Shown in pieces: positions 4,830 through 13,887 of a stretch of DNA of 18,149 nucleotides. A program made the position numbers and the translations under genes. Positions within the stretch are counted from its first letter, which is position 1; every line of letters starts with the position of its first letter. The notes beneath the pieces were generated by a model that searched no databases, was not told the origin of the DNA, and was given only the letters and a program-made list of their open reading frames with translations. Source of the DNA: Candidatus Aenigmatarchaeota archaeon (GTDB taxonomy: Archaea; Aenigmatarchaeota; Aenigmatarchaeia; CG10238-14); assembly GCA_017610225.1 (NCBI GenBank), contig JAFCCM010000039.1, positions 1-18,149 on the forward strand, read 5' to 3'.

Positions 4830-5106
4830 AGATGATATAATATTTCAAGATTGTATTGATAAATGGGGGTTAGAACTCCAAACAAAAATGACAATTGAAG
4901 AAATAGGTGAATTGATTGAACAGTTAGGAAAAACATTAAAATCAACTATTCATTTTGAAAGAGGTCGAATTAGTAAGGAAGATATGATGGGTGAGTTTGT
5001 TGATGTTACTTTAATGATGCAGCAAATGAGATATATTGATAAAGAAACCTTTGATAGGATATATGAACAAAAAGTAAATCGAATAAGAGAAAGGTTAGAG
5101 AAATGA
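4819..5106 (+). CDS. MazG-like nucleotide pyrophosphohydrolase
   Basis: A 95-residue all-alpha protein starting at ATG 4819, which overlaps the previous gene by 11 nt. It carries the MazG/dUTPase-like NTP-PPase metal motif: EEIGE at residues 27-31 (E28, E31), then EFVDV at 59-63 (E59, D62). That matches the ExxE-n-ExxD pattern with the expected spacing. It opens with 'KWGLELQTKM', as do many phage members. Such enzymes hydrolyse (d)NTPs or related alarmones to the monophosphate and PPi. In phages they may adjust nucleotide pools or ppGpp signalling; the substrate is not predictable here. A better-supported start than 4786, which lies inside the neighbour. Confidence 0.85.
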   Translation: MLDKDDIIFQDCIDKWGLELQTKMTIEEIGELIEQLGKTLKSTIHFERGRISKEDMMGEFVDVTLMMQQMRYIDKETFDRIYEQKVNRIRERLEK

Positions 5107-5282
5107 TAATAATTCAAGTTATAAAAGTTGAGGATAATTCAAATATGCCTAATCTAGTATTAGATGATGAAGGTTATGTTTGGAGATCATATTATACTAA
5201 AGACTACCCTATTACTATAAAATGGGAAAAAGTTGATATGAGTTTACCTTATGAATTAAAACCTATAGCAGAAAGAAAATAA
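5103..5282 (+). CDS. Small unknown protein (59 aa)
   Basis: The ATG overlaps the MazG-like stop in an ATGA arrangement. The 59-residue product is acidic, with a DDEGYVWRSYYTKDYP centre and no membrane helix, ending in TAA one base before the next endonuclease start. I do not recognise it. It is supported by perfect translational coupling and unbroken reading in a densely packed block. Confidence 0.6.
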   Translation: MIIIQVIKVEDNSNMPNLVLDDEGYVWRSYYTKDYPITIKWEKVDMSLPYELKPIAERK

Positions 5283-5283
5283 T

Positions 5284-6029
5284 ATGATTAAACTTTGTGA
5301 TTATGGTTGTGGGCAAGAGGCTACTTACCAATTTAAGAATGGTAAATGGTGTTGTTCTAAATATCATACACAATGTCCGTCAGTAAGAAAGAAAAATTCT
5401 CAAAATAATATTGGTTGGAAACCAAGTAAAGAATCAAAATTGAAAAATTCTATTTCTAATAAAGGATAAAAAAGATCTAAAAAAGCTAAATTAGCTATGA
5501 GATTATCAATCAATGAAATAAAAAAGAAATATCCTATTTTCTTTAAAATTGAAGAAATGAAATATGATGATAAATTAGATATACAAGTACATTGTAAAAA
5601 TCATAAATGTAAAAATTCTAAAGAAAAAGTGGTTGGTTTACTCCAAATAAAGGTTTATTTTTTGATAGAGTTTATTCAATAGAAAGATCTGTTGGTTATG
5701 GAGAATCAAATTTTTATTGTTGTAATAAATGTAAAAATGAATGTCCATTATTTAATAGAAGAAGTGATAATAAAAAACTAAATATAAAAAATTATACAGA
5801 TTCTGAATATCATATATGGAGAAATGAAGTATTAAAACGAGCTGATTATTTATGTGAATACTGTGAAGAACCTGCAATAGATGTTCATCATTCACGTCCA
5901 CAGAAATTAGAACCAGGTTTTGTTTTAGATCCTGATTTTGGAATAGCTTGTTGTGAAAAGTGTCATTATAAATACGGACATAAAGATGAATGTTCAACAG
6001 GACAATTAGCGAATAAGGAGTGTATTTAA
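5284..6029 (+). pseudogene. HNH homing endonuclease, inactivated copy 1
   Basis: Homologous along its whole length to the intact copy at 13066-13875. The N-terminal Cys-rich finger (CDYGCGQEATYQFKNGKWCC) is intact. An in-frame TAA (5467-5469) then stops it after 61 residues. The same frame resumes (SKKAKLAMRLSINEIKKKYP) up to 'CKNSKEK', where one base is missing near 5624-5632 (GTGG where the paralogues have GGTGG). The rest, 'WFTPNKG' through the HNH core (CEYC, HHSRPQK, CCEKCH) to the TAA at 6027-6029, is in the shifted frame. Two independent lesions make a true pseudogene likely, although the frameshift alone could be a sequencing error. The ribosome binding site of the next gene lies in its last codons. 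Confidence 0.85.
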
Positions 6030-6030
6030 T

Positions 6031-7002
6031 ATGTCAAGGTTAATTTATGTACCCCAATACCCAACGGAACTTCGATATCAAAGCTGGTGGCTTCCCGAGT
6101 TTACTAAAGAATTTAAGAAACATTATGATGAAGTGGTAGTTTTAGGGTTTGATTGGTTATGGAAAAATCATCATGATGGTAATTATGATAATGCAATGTT
6201 TTCACCAATTAAAAAAGCTATTGAATTTGAAACTGCTCAAATGAATGATTATATGTCTATTGATATACGTGATGATGATACTCTATTTCTAGCAGATATA
6301 TCATTTTTAGGACTCTTCTGTAATGTCTTATATCATAAACAATGTCCAAAAATGTTCGCGTTTTGTCACGCCACAAGCTTAAATGCTTATGATTATTTTG
6401 CACCTATGCGTAAGTATAAAAAGAAAATTGAATTAGAACATGCGAAATTATTTGATGGAATTTTCTTTGGAAGTTATTATAGTGTTATTAAAACTAAATG
6501 GAGTCAAAAAGGAATTAATTGTCATGTTGTTGCTCTTCCAGATTCTCCTGATAGTATACTCAAACCAATTAAACCAAGTAATATCAGACCAATTGATTTA
6601 GTATCTGTATGTAGATCCTCTATTCAAAAAGTAAATAAAAAACTTGAGAAAAAAGTTGAAAAAGCATTAGGAAAAAAGATATATAGAGAAGAAGTTAATA
6701 CTTGGAATGATTATAATATATTATTAGGCAATTCTAAAGTGCTTATCATATCGACAAAAGAAGATACATATAATTTGACAATTCTTGATGCTATTAAATG
6801 TGGCTGTGTACCATTGGTGCCAAATAAATTATGTTTTCCAGAAATACTTCCAGAGTATTGGAGATATAATGATGCTGATGATTTAATAAATAAATTAAAA
6901 CATATGTTTGAAGATAATCATTTTTTATTACCAGATGTGATTAATAGAGACAAAGTAGATAATTTTTTTAAAAATATTATAAACATAATGAAAAATGAAT
7001 AA
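6031..7002 (+). CDS. Glycosyltransferase, GT-B fold
   Basis: AAGGAG, located within the end of the preceding pseudogene, serves this ATG. The 323-residue protein is soluble. The N-terminal domain opens with 'SWWLPEFTKEFKKHYDEVVVLG', a pattern seen in phage glycosyltransferases. The C-terminal half contains a Rossmann-like nucleotide-sugar site: a VLIISTKEDTYNLTILDAIK stretch, then GCVPLVPNKLCFPE, the Glu-containing segment that in GT4-like enzymes contacts the sugar nucleotide. Acceptor and donor are unknown. In phages such enzymes modify DNA bases, host glycans or virion proteins. The PIG-L deacetylase upstream also acts on sugars, so the two may be linked. It overlaps the following endonuclease start by 8 nt. 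Confidence 0.8.
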   Translation: MSRLIYVPQYPTELRYQSWWLPEFTKEFKKHYDEVVVLGFDWLWKNHHDGNYDNAMFSPIKKAIEFETAQMNDYMSIDIRDDDTLFLADISFLGLFCNVLYHKQCPKMFAFCHATSLNAYDYFAPMRKYKKKIELEHAKLFDGIFFGSYYSVIKTKWSQKGINCHVVALPDSPDSILKPIKPSNIRPIDLVSVCRSSIQKVNKKLEKKVEKALGKKIYREEVNTWNDYNILLGNSKVLIISTKEDTYNLTILDAIKCGCVPLVPNKLCFPEILPEYWRYNDADDLINKLKHMFEDNHFLLPDVINRDKVDNFFKNIINIMKNE

Positions 7003-7679
7003 ACCACATTTTAATAAAGGTCGAAAAATGTCTGAAGAAACTAAAAGAAAAATTAGTCAAACATTAAAACAAAAATATAAAGATTCTGTGTTTAAAAAGA
7101 AACAATTTGATAGAACACCAAAAGGTGAGAATCATGGTATGTATGGTAAAGAAAGTGCTTTTAAAGGCAAACAACATACAGAGGAATCAAAACAAAAATC
7201 TAGAGAATCTCAATTAGGTGAAAAAAGTTGGTGGTATGGTCAAACTCAAAAAGAATCATCGAATATAAAAAGAAGCAAAACTTTAAAAGAAAGATATAAA
7301 AATGAATCTCATTTTAACAAAGGTAAACCTTTATCAAAAGAACATGCTTTAAAAATAAGTATTGCTAATAGTGGAGAAAAAAGCTTGGAATTGGAAAGGT
7401 GAAATTTCTTCACAAGGATATTGTTCATCATGGTTGGATAAAGAATTTAAACAAGATATAAAAGATAGAGATGGTAACAAATGTTTAAATCCAATATGCG
7501 AATCTAAAAATCCAAATGATTTAGTTGGTCATCATATTGATTATGATAAACAAAACTGCAATCCAATAAATATTATAACAGTTTGTAGATCATGTAATCT
7601 AAAAGCAAATTATGAAAGAGATTGGCACCAATCATGGTATGAAGCTATAATATATAATAGATATATAAGGAGAATATAA
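6995..7679 (+). pseudogene. NUMOD3-HNH homing endonuclease split by a frameshift
   Basis: Two adjacent frames together make one homing endonuclease of about 227 residues. The first (6995-7402) is a string of NUMOD3-type DNA-binding repeats: 'KMSEETKRKISQTLK', 'GKQHTEESKQKSRES', 'GKPLSKEHALKIS'. It breaks at an A6 run (7377-7382). Dropping one A gives 'SGEKAWNWKGEISSQGY' and joins the second frame, which holds the HNH nuclease (CLNPIC, LVGHHIDYDK, VCRSCN, then 'ANYERDWHQSWYEAI', typical of the family) and ends in TAA at 7677-7679. The nuclease half has no ribosome binding site of its own that fits. It could be a real inactivating insertion or a homopolymer sequencing error. Confidence 0.85.
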
Positions 7680-8392
7680 TGGGAAAAGCGATACCAATGA
7701 AACTTGGAAATAAATTGTTTAAAACAAAACAAGAAGTATCTTATCATTTTAAAAATATGTTACATTCATATAAAGTTGGAGATATTTTAAACGAAGAAGA
7801 TAGAACTCAAATGTTTGATTTATTATTAAGACATCCAAATTTTTATTGGAAAATGTCTAAAGGAATTAAAGATTTTAAAGTAGGGTTATCTTATGAATGG
7901 AAAAAACCTGCTTTTGAAATTATACAAGATGATGGATGTATAAATGATTTTAGTTATATTAAATGTATAAAAGGTAAAGACCCTACACGTAATCATATGT
8001 TTAATGAAGCATGTAGAGAAGCAGTAAGTGTTGATATAATAATATTTAAAAAAGAATTTTTTAAAAATCATCCAAATGAAGATTGTCCAGTTACTAATAT
8101 GGATATAGGATGGGGTAATTGTCAAGTTGATCATGTTGCTCCTATGGTATTTAGAAATATAATTAGAAAATTTGTTTATACTTATGATATAGATATTAAT
8201 GAAATAGATGTTCCTCTTGGAGTTCCAGGTGCAACTAGATTAAAATTTTCAGACAGATCGTTCGCTAAAAAATTTAAAGTATTTCATAAAGAACATGCAA
8301 CTTTACGAATGGTAAGTCCAATGGGAAATAGTATATCTATGAGACTTGATAAAAAAGATGGAGTTTATGATATACTTACAGAGGATTTATAA
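7679..8392 (+). CDS. DUF3223 / DCL-like protein with HNH-like core
   Basis: TAATG overlap with the preceding stop; AAGGAG lies 6 nt upstream. An internal Met at residue 7 is an alternative start. Residues about 7-95 ('KLGNKLFKTKQEVSYHFKNM' then 'LLLRHPNFYWKMSKGIKDFKV', ending 'DDGCINDFSYIKCI') match the DUF3223 domain shared by plant DCL proteins and many phages. A central 'HMFNEACREAV' follows, then CPVTNMDI plus VDHVAPMVFRNI. That CxxT...VDHxxP...F pattern resembles a treble-clef HNH core, so a nuclease or nucleic-acid-binding role is plausible but unproven. 237 residues, soluble. Confidence 0.75.
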   Translation: MGKAIPMKLGNKLFKTKQEVSYHFKNMLHSYKVGDILNEEDRTQMFDLLLRHPNFYWKMSKGIKDFKVGLSYEWKKPAFEIIQDDGCINDFSYIKCIKGKDPTRNHMFNEACREAVSVDIIIFKKEFFKNHPNEDCPVTNMDIGWGNCQVDHVAPMVFRNIIRKFVYTYDIDINEIDVPLGVPGATRLKFSDRSFAKKFKVFHKEHATLRMVSPMGNSISMRLDKKDGVYDILTEDL

Positions 8393-8394
8393 AC

Positions 8395-8901
8395 ATGCCC
8401 TTTCGTACTTTTTATAATTGGTGCTTTGATGGAAACATTAAAAATCCAATTCCTCAAGGTGGTAATATTCCAGATATATTAAAATATAACTCACCTATTC
8501 ATGCAGACTTCTTAATGAAATCTTTTGTTACTAATGGTAAGTTAAATCATTATCTAAATAAATATCTTAATAATATTGGAGTTAGATATATTAGTAAAGA
8601 GGATTTATTCTTTTTCTTTAAACAGTGTGTAATAGATTTTAAAATTAAAAGAAAAGATATACATTATGTTGGATGGGCTAAGAATGATATCTTAGCCAAT
8701 AAGTTATCTAAGAAAAGACCTTTATTAAAGAAAGATGAAATTCAAATTGTTTGTGAGTTAATTAATAAATCAGATGATAAAGATGCTATATATAGATCTC
8801 TTGGTATTGATAAAAAAGAATTTAAGAAAAAGAAAATAAAAAAGAAGGCAACTAAAATAAGTAGCAAGAATTATATTGCTCAAAATTTTGGAATCATGTA
8901 A
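8395..8901 (+). CDS. Unknown basic protein (168 aa)
   Basis: It starts 2 nt after the DUF3223 gene, using a GAGG site inside that gene's end. The product is basic, with a strongly Lys-rich tail (about residues 140-160) and a helical middle region (the 'LNHYLNKYLNNIG' and 'KEDLFFFFKQCVID' segments). I do not recognise it. The charge suggests nucleic-acid contact or a structural role, but no motif proves that. No promoter or terminator separates it from its neighbours, so it shares their transcript. Confidence 0.7.
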   Translation: MPFRTFYNWCFDGNIKNPIPQGGNIPDILKYNSPIHADFLMKSFVTNGKLNHYLNKYLNNIGVRYISKEDLFFFFKQCVIDFKIKRKDIHYVGWAKNDILANKLSKKRPLLKKDEIQIVCELINKSDDKDAIYRSLGIDKKEFKKKKIKKKATKISSKNYIAQNFGIM

Positions 8902-8918
8902 AATAAAAGGATAAAAAA

Positions 8919-9725
8919 ATGAAACATGAAAAAGTAATAAGTGAACTGGCGAAATTGAGAAATGGAAATGAACAAAATGAAGTAATAGCAAAATATTTTA
9001 AATATGCAAAACAAAATATTATATGGTTTTTTAGTTTATCAAAAGATCCAGTTGGACATAAGGAATTAAAAAATATACTAGACTTTAAATATTATACTAT
9101 TAAAAATGCATTAAGAAAAATTATGAAATCAGAGTTTGCTTTACAATATATTAAAAAAGAATTAATAAATAATCAAAATATATATACTAATACTATTCCC
9201 GTTGATATGGATATTGAATGGTTTGTTAAAGAAGTAAACAAAACTATTGATATGGATTTAGTTGAATCAAAAATAGGTTTTGCTAAAAGAATACAAAACT
9301 TAAATATAACTCTTCCATATGAACATGGGTTTCCTTGTGTAATTCATTATTTACAAAGAGCTGGTGAAAGAGGATTATCATTTGATGAACTTGTAGAATC
9401 ATTTGGTTGGAATGATGAATTAGAAAATATAGACCCTGGACTAAAAAAACATGGATTAGGTTTCTTAAAAAATGAATTTGGTAGATGGAAAGCATCAGCT
9501 TTAAGGATAATGCATTCAACTAGAATAGTTAATAATAAAAAATATTATTTTTTAACTCAAGGTTTTGATTTAGATATGGTAATATTTAGACAAATACCAA
9601 AAGGAACATTTAAACTTGAAGAAGATATGAAAGGTAAAACAGTTAGAAGTACTACACAAGTTTGGGATAAGAAATCAGCATTAACTATTATAAATAATGA
9701 TAAACAAAAAACTAAAACTGCTTAA
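8919..9725 (+). CDS. Unknown protein upstream of DNA polymerase (268 aa)
   Basis: AAAAGGAT lies about 8 nt before the ATG, and it ends 12 nt before the polymerase start, so it is likely in the same operon. Residues about 120-230 contain a winged-helix-like pattern: 'CVIHYLQRAGERGLSFDELVE', then 'FLKNEFGRWKASALRIMHSTRI', then 'KKYYFLTQGFD'. That suggests a DNA-binding or regulatory role, but the resemblance is only by eye. No signal peptide or membrane helix. The position next to the replication polymerase makes a replication or regulatory function possible. Confidence 0.7.
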   Translation: MKHEKVISELAKLRNGNEQNEVIAKYFKYAKQNIIWFFSLSKDPVGHKELKNILDFKYYTIKNALRKIMKSEFALQYIKKELINNQNIYTNTIPVDMDIEWFVKEVNKTIDMDLVESKIGFAKRIQNLNITLPYEHGFPCVIHYLQRAGERGLSFDELVESFGWNDELENIDPGLKKHGLGFLKNEFGRWKASALRIMHSTRIVNNKKYYFLTQGFDLDMVIFRQIPKGTFKLEEDMKGKTVRSTTQVWDKKSALTIINNDKQKTKTA

Positions 9726-9737
9726 AGGAAATATTTC

Positions 9738-12700
9738 ATGAAAATAATGCAATCATTTGCAGATTGTTTAGGTTGTAAATTAGTAGGTGCTGAGTCATGT
9801 ATTCTTGATACTAATTCAAGAGGTGATATGTCTAAAGTGGATATAGTATTTGTTGCTGAAAACCCTGGTAAAGATGAGATTAAAGCAGAGAAACCTTTAG
9901 TGGGTAGATCAGGAAAAACTTTTAGAAAATATTTTGATAAGTATATTAAAAAAGAATATAAATGGTTATTAACAAATACGGTATTATGTCTTACATTAGA
10001 TGATAAAGGTAATACAGGTAATCCTGATGATGAAACAATTGATAGATGTAAAGTAAATTGTTTTAATATTATTAAAACTTGTAACCCAAAATTAATAGTA
10101 TTGCTTGGCACTAGTCCAATGAAAGCATTTGGTATTGCTGACAATGGAGTAACCAAAAGACGTGGTCAATTCTTTAAATGGGAAGGGTTTGATGTTCTAT
10201 TAACAATTCATCCAAGTTATGTTAATAGAGATAAAAAAGAAAGAGAACCAATATTTGAAGATGATATAAAAACTGCAGTTGATTTTATTAGTGCTGACGA
10301 GATAGGAAGTTTTGATCTGAAACCTAAAATAGCATTTACTAATACTGATCTAGCTACTGGAACAAAAGGAATACATAGATATAAAATACCAAAAAAGTTT
10401 TACACAGAAGATTATAGATTAGTTGATATACAATACTTAAGTCGTACTGAGAAGGTGTTATATATCTTTAGGGATAAGGATAACAATAAAGTATACCACC
10501 ATGAAAACGACGATTATTACTGTTATCAATCACCTGGTAATATTGAAGCTAGAAAGATTGTTCCTTATGATAAATTAGATATTGTTAAATTAGCTTATAA
10601 AGATAAAATAAAATTAAATAGTGATATAACATATGAAGGTGATTTAAGATTAACCGTTAAACATGCTTTTGATTATTATGCTCAGAGTAAAGGTGAAGCT
10701 AAAAGACTATCATCTAATATTATGTTTTGTGATATTGAGATTGATGTTGGTATTGATAATCAAGCATTTCCTCAACCAAGTGAAGCTTTACATCCAGTTG
10801 ATATGATAACAAGTATATTTCAAAGTCCTAATAAAAAGATTTGTTATATTCTTGATAATGGAACTGAACCAATAAAACAAATTGAAGGGGTTGAATTAAA
10901 AATCTTTAAAAGTGAAAAGAATTTAATTCATTCTTGGATTAGAGATTTTAAAACATATGATCCTGATTTTATGTCTGGTTGGAACTTTATTGGATTTGAT
11001 ATGGAGTATATGTTTAATAGAATGAAGAAGCTTAAAATGGCTACTTCTATAATGTCAAAGTTTAGTGAGTTCTATGTTGATGGTGAAAGGTTCTTATGTA
11101 AGTTGCCTGGTTGTATTGTATTAGATCAAATGCATCTTTATAAAATGTTTACATTTACAAAAATGGAAAACTATAAATTAGACTTTATTGCATTCCATGA
11201 ACTTAAAAGAAAAAAATTAGAGTTACCATCAAAATTTAATAAGATGTATTGGGAACATTTGAATACTCTAATTGAATACAACATAAGAGATACAGAACTT
11301 CTAGAAGATTTGGAAAATAAGCTTGCTCATATTAATTTATTAAATGAGCTAAGAACTATTTGTACTGCTAGTTTTGAGGCATCAACTTCTCCAATGAATC
11401 AAGTTGATTCTATTATAGTTTCTTGGATGAGAGATAAAGGACTTGCTTCTAAGAATGCAGAAAATCGTGCAAAGAAAAAATATCCAGGAGCATTTGTATT
11501 AACTCCAGAACCAGGTATTTATAATACATTAGTCGACTTTGACTTTGCATCACTATATCCATCTTTGATTCGTACATATAATATTGGACTTAACAACTTC
11601 ATAATGAGAACAAAAGATCCCGCAATAGGTTATGACTTAGCTTATGATAGAGATAATATTCCTGATAAAGTTGCAATGATAATGGACCCAATGTTTGAAA
11701 ATAAAGAAGTTACAATGTCAAAGGAAGATCTTTTTAAAGTTATTAAGGATGATAAATTAGTTCATACTATCAATGGTTGTTTTTATAATAATCATAAAGA
11801 TAATGAATCATATTATAGTTTAATTCTAAAGAACCTTCTGGACTCAAGAAAGAATTATAAAAACTTGATGTTCAAAGCTAAGGATGAAAAGAATGAAGAA
11901 TTAAGAGAATTATATTTTACTAAACAATTGGTATATAAGGTTCTAGCGAATACTCTATATGGTGTTATTGCAAATAAGCAATTTAGATTTTTTAATCTTG
12001 CTTGTGCTGCTGCTATTACCCTGTCAGGCCAAGAAGCATTGAAAGCTTCTATTATTGAAGGTGATAATTTTATGGATCATCTTAAAACTAAAAAGGAATT
12101 AGTAAGAGAGCCAGTAACAACTAAAATTGAAATGTTTCATGCTGATCCAGTTAAACCTCCATTTCCTAATAGAGAATTTGATTACATCGTGACAGGAGAC
12201 ACCGATTCAATTTTTTGTTGCTTTGAAGATTTTAAAGAAGATTTAACAACTGAAAAAATCCATGGATACTGCGAAGAAATTCAAGAGTATTTAAATAACG
12301 GAATTATGAGAGAAATAGTTGAAGCTCATAATGTTGAATTTGAGAATTGTCATTTAATATTGAAAAATGAGTTGATTATTTCAAGAGGTTTATTTCTTGC
12401 TAAAAAGAGATATGCAATTAGAGTAACTAACAATGAAGGTGTTGACTGTGATGAAGTTAATTACATGGGTATAGAGGTCAAACGTAGCGACTTTCCAAGT
12501 TATTCTAAGGTGTTTTTAAAAGAGTTACTTGATCTAGTTCTAAAATCTGAAAAAGTAAGTTATCCTAAATTGATGAAATTTGTACATAGTCGAGAAGCTC
12601 ATTTTAGAAAACTTATTAAAGACGGAGATAAAACTGTAGGTCGCCCAGTTTCTTTTGGTAAAGAGTTGAAGCATTATAAACTAATTCCTCAAGGTGTAAG

Positions 12701-13010
12701 AGCTATGCTGGCATTTAATGATATCTCATATACAGCTCATTACCATGGCTCAAGGGGATATATGTTTAGAGTTAGGGGCATCGACTACGACAAAGCACCA
12801 AAAGAAGTTATTGATAATTATGAAAAGAACTTTATTGCTAAAGGAAAAAAGCTTGAAGTAGTTGCTATCCCAGATGAAGAAGATAAACTTCCTGAATATT
12901 ATCTACTTGATGTTAAGGGAAATCTTGACTTTGCTTACACAGCTAGATATAAATTGATGTTAGATCCATTAATGAAAGTCCAGCAGGCACAAAAGATATT
13001 AACGATATGA
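9738..13010 (+). CDS. Uracil-DNA glycosylase-like domain fused to family B DNA polymerase
   Basis: 1090 residues; AAAGGAA precedes the ATG. Residues 1-185 look like a family 4 UDG. Fe-S ligands C10, C13, C84 (NTVLC) and C104 are present; AENPGKDEIKAEKPLVGRSG at 40-59 is motif 1; 'LIVLLGTSP' precedes the HPSY motif at 158-161. Residues about 325 onward are a family B polymerase. Exo I is CDIEID (D332, E334), Exo II NFIGFD (416-421) and Exo III YNIRD (514-518), so proofreading is intact. Motif A is DFASLYPS (602-609), motif B KVLANTLYG (734-742) and motif C TGDTDS (819-824). T4 gp43 is about 900 residues, so the extra length is the N-terminal domain. A fused UDG could sense or remove template uracil at the fork. 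This is surely the phage replicase. Confidence 0.97.
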   Translation: MKIMQSFADCLGCKLVGAESCILDTNSRGDMSKVDIVFVAENPGKDEIKAEKPLVGRSGKTFRKYFDKYIKKEYKWLLTNTVLCLTLDDKGNTGNPDDETIDRCKVNCFNIIKTCNPKLIVLLGTSPMKAFGIADNGVTKRRGQFFKWEGFDVLLTIHPSYVNRDKKEREPIFEDDIKTAVDFISADEIGSFDLKPKIAFTNTDLATGTKGIHRYKIPKKFYTEDYRLVDIQYLSRTEKVLYIFRDKDNNKVYHHENDDYYCYQSPGNIEARKIVPYDKLDIVKLAYKDKIKLNSDITYEGDLRLTVKHAFDYYAQSKGEAKRLSSNIMFCDIEIDVGIDNQAFPQPSEALHPVDMITSIFQSPNKKICYILDNGTEPIKQIEGVELKIFKSEKNLIHSWIRDFKTYDPDFMSGWNFIGFDMEYMFNRMKKLKMATSIMSKFSEFYVDGERFLCKLPGCIVLDQMHLYKMFTFTKMENYKLDFIAFHELKRKKLELPSKFNKMYWEHLNTLIEYNIRDTELLEDLENKLAHINLLNELRTICTASFEASTSPMNQVDSIIVSWMRDKGLASKNAENRAKKKYPGAFVLTPEPGIYNTLVDFDFASLYPSLIRTYNIGLNNFIMRTKDPAIGYDLAYDRDNIPDKVAMIMDPMFENKEVTMSKEDLFKVIKDDKLVHTINGCFYNNHKDNESYYSLILKNLLDSRKNYKNLMFKAKDEKNEELRELYFTKQLVYKVLANTLYGVIANKQFRFFNLACAAAITLSGQEALKASIIEGDNFMDHLKTKKELVREPVTTKIEMFHADPVKPPFPNREFDYIVTGDTDSIFCCFEDFKEDLTTEKIHGYCEEIQEYLNNGIMREIVEAHNVEFENCHLILKNELIISRGLFLAKKRYAIRVTNNEGVDCDEVNYMGIEVKRSDFPSYSKVFLKELLDLVLKSEKVSYPKLMKFVHSREAHFRKLIKDGDKTVGRPVSFGKELKHYKLIPQGVRAMLAFNDISYTAHYHGSRGYMFRVRGIDYDKAPKEVIDNYEKNFIAKGKKLEVVAIPDEEDKLPEYYLLDVKGNLDFAYTARYKLMLDPLMKVQQAQKILTI

Positions 13011-13065
13011 ATCAATCAAGCCACTATATTGAATATTAAGAACATATATTAAATAGAGGGTTATT

Positions 13066-13875
13066 ATGATATGTGACTATGGTTGTGGTCAAGAAGCTAA
13101 ATATCAATTTAAAAATGGTAAGTGGTGTTGTAGTAAAAATTGTTCACAATGTAAAAAAATAAAAAATAAAATGAGTATTACTAGGAAAGGCAAACAATCA
13201 TTTAGAAAAGGTAAAATTAAAGTTTTTTCTAAAGAAAGTAAAAAGAAAATGAGTAATTCTCATAAAGGTAGTTTAAATTGGTTAGGGAAAAAACACAAAA
13301 AAGAAACAAAAACTAAAATAAGTAATTCAAAAAAATTAACAATTATTCAAATAAAAGAAAGATATCCAACATTCTTTAAAATTGAAGAAATAAGATATAA
13401 TCCTAATAATTTAAATGAAATTCAAGCTCATTGTAAGAATCATAATTGTAAAAATTCAAAAGAACAAGGTGGGTGGTTTACTCTAATAAAAACACAATTA
13501 TATGAAAGAATAAGACAATTAGAAAAAGATTATGGTAATGGTGGTTCATATTTTTATTGTTCAGAAGAATGTAAAAATGAATGTCCTCTATTTAACATAC
13601 ATTCTGACCCAAATAAAGAAATACAAGATTTATATACATCAGAAGAATATCAAACTTTTAGACAACAGGTTCTTAAAAGAGAAGATTATCTTTGTGAGTA
13701 TTGTGAAAATAAAGCTACACATGTACATCATTCTCGTCCTCAGAAATTAGAACCAGGTTTTATACTTGATCCTGATTTTGGAGTAGCTTGTTGTGAAAGT
13801 TGTCATTATAAATATGGTCATAAAACCGGTACGGAATGTAGTACTGGACAATTAGCAAATAAATTATGTAATTAA
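13066..13875 (+). CDS. HNH homing endonuclease, intact copy 2
   Basis: GAGGG precedes the ATG, 55 nt after the polymerase gene. The 269-residue protein has a Cys-rich finger (C3, C7, C21, C22, C29) and Lys-rich NUMOD3-like repeats (KESKKKMSNSHKG, KKETKTKISNSKK). A middle domain carries HCKNHNCKN, GGWFT and YFYCSEECKNECP. The C-terminal HNH nuclease has C210 and C213 (CEYC), H221/H222, and C243/C246/H247, ending in 'CSTGQLANK'. Homing endonucleases cut alleles lacking the insertion so that the gene spreads. The same family occurs as a broken copy at 5284 and a third copy at 17337. A 65-bp stretch (13669-13733) is identical to 18084-18148. Location next to the polymerase gene is typical, since such elements often sit by essential genes. 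Confidence 0.93.
   Translation: MICDYGCGQEAKYQFKNGKWCCSKNCSQCKKIKNKMSITRKGKQSFRKGKIKVFSKESKKKMSNSHKGSLNWLGKKHKKETKTKISNSKKLTIIQIKERYPTFFKIEEIRYNPNNLNEIQAHCKNHNCKNSKEQGGWFTLIKTQLYERIRQLEKDYGNGGSYFYCSEECKNECPLFNIHSDPNKEIQDLYTSEEYQTFRQQVLKREDYLCEYCENKATHVHHSRPQKLEPGFILDPDFGVACCESCHYKYGHKTGTECSTGQLANKLCN
13669..13733 (+). repeat. 65-bp perfect direct repeat with 18084-18148
   Basis: Positions 13669-13733 and 18084-18148 are identical over 65 bp, while flanking parts of the two endonuclease genes are clearly diverged. The stretch encodes the first HNH zinc-ligand pair and catalytic His region (VLKREDYLCEYC onward). The second copy may extend only to the window edge; its base 18149 (A) already differs from 13734 (T). 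Confidence 0.95.
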
Positions 13876-13887
13876 AAAAGGAGAAAA

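Noticed and set aside
7377..7383. Programmed -1 frameshift at A-AAA-AAG in the NUMOD3-HNH gene
   Set aside because: The heptamer is not in the required codon phase, and the second half needs a +1, not a -1, shift.
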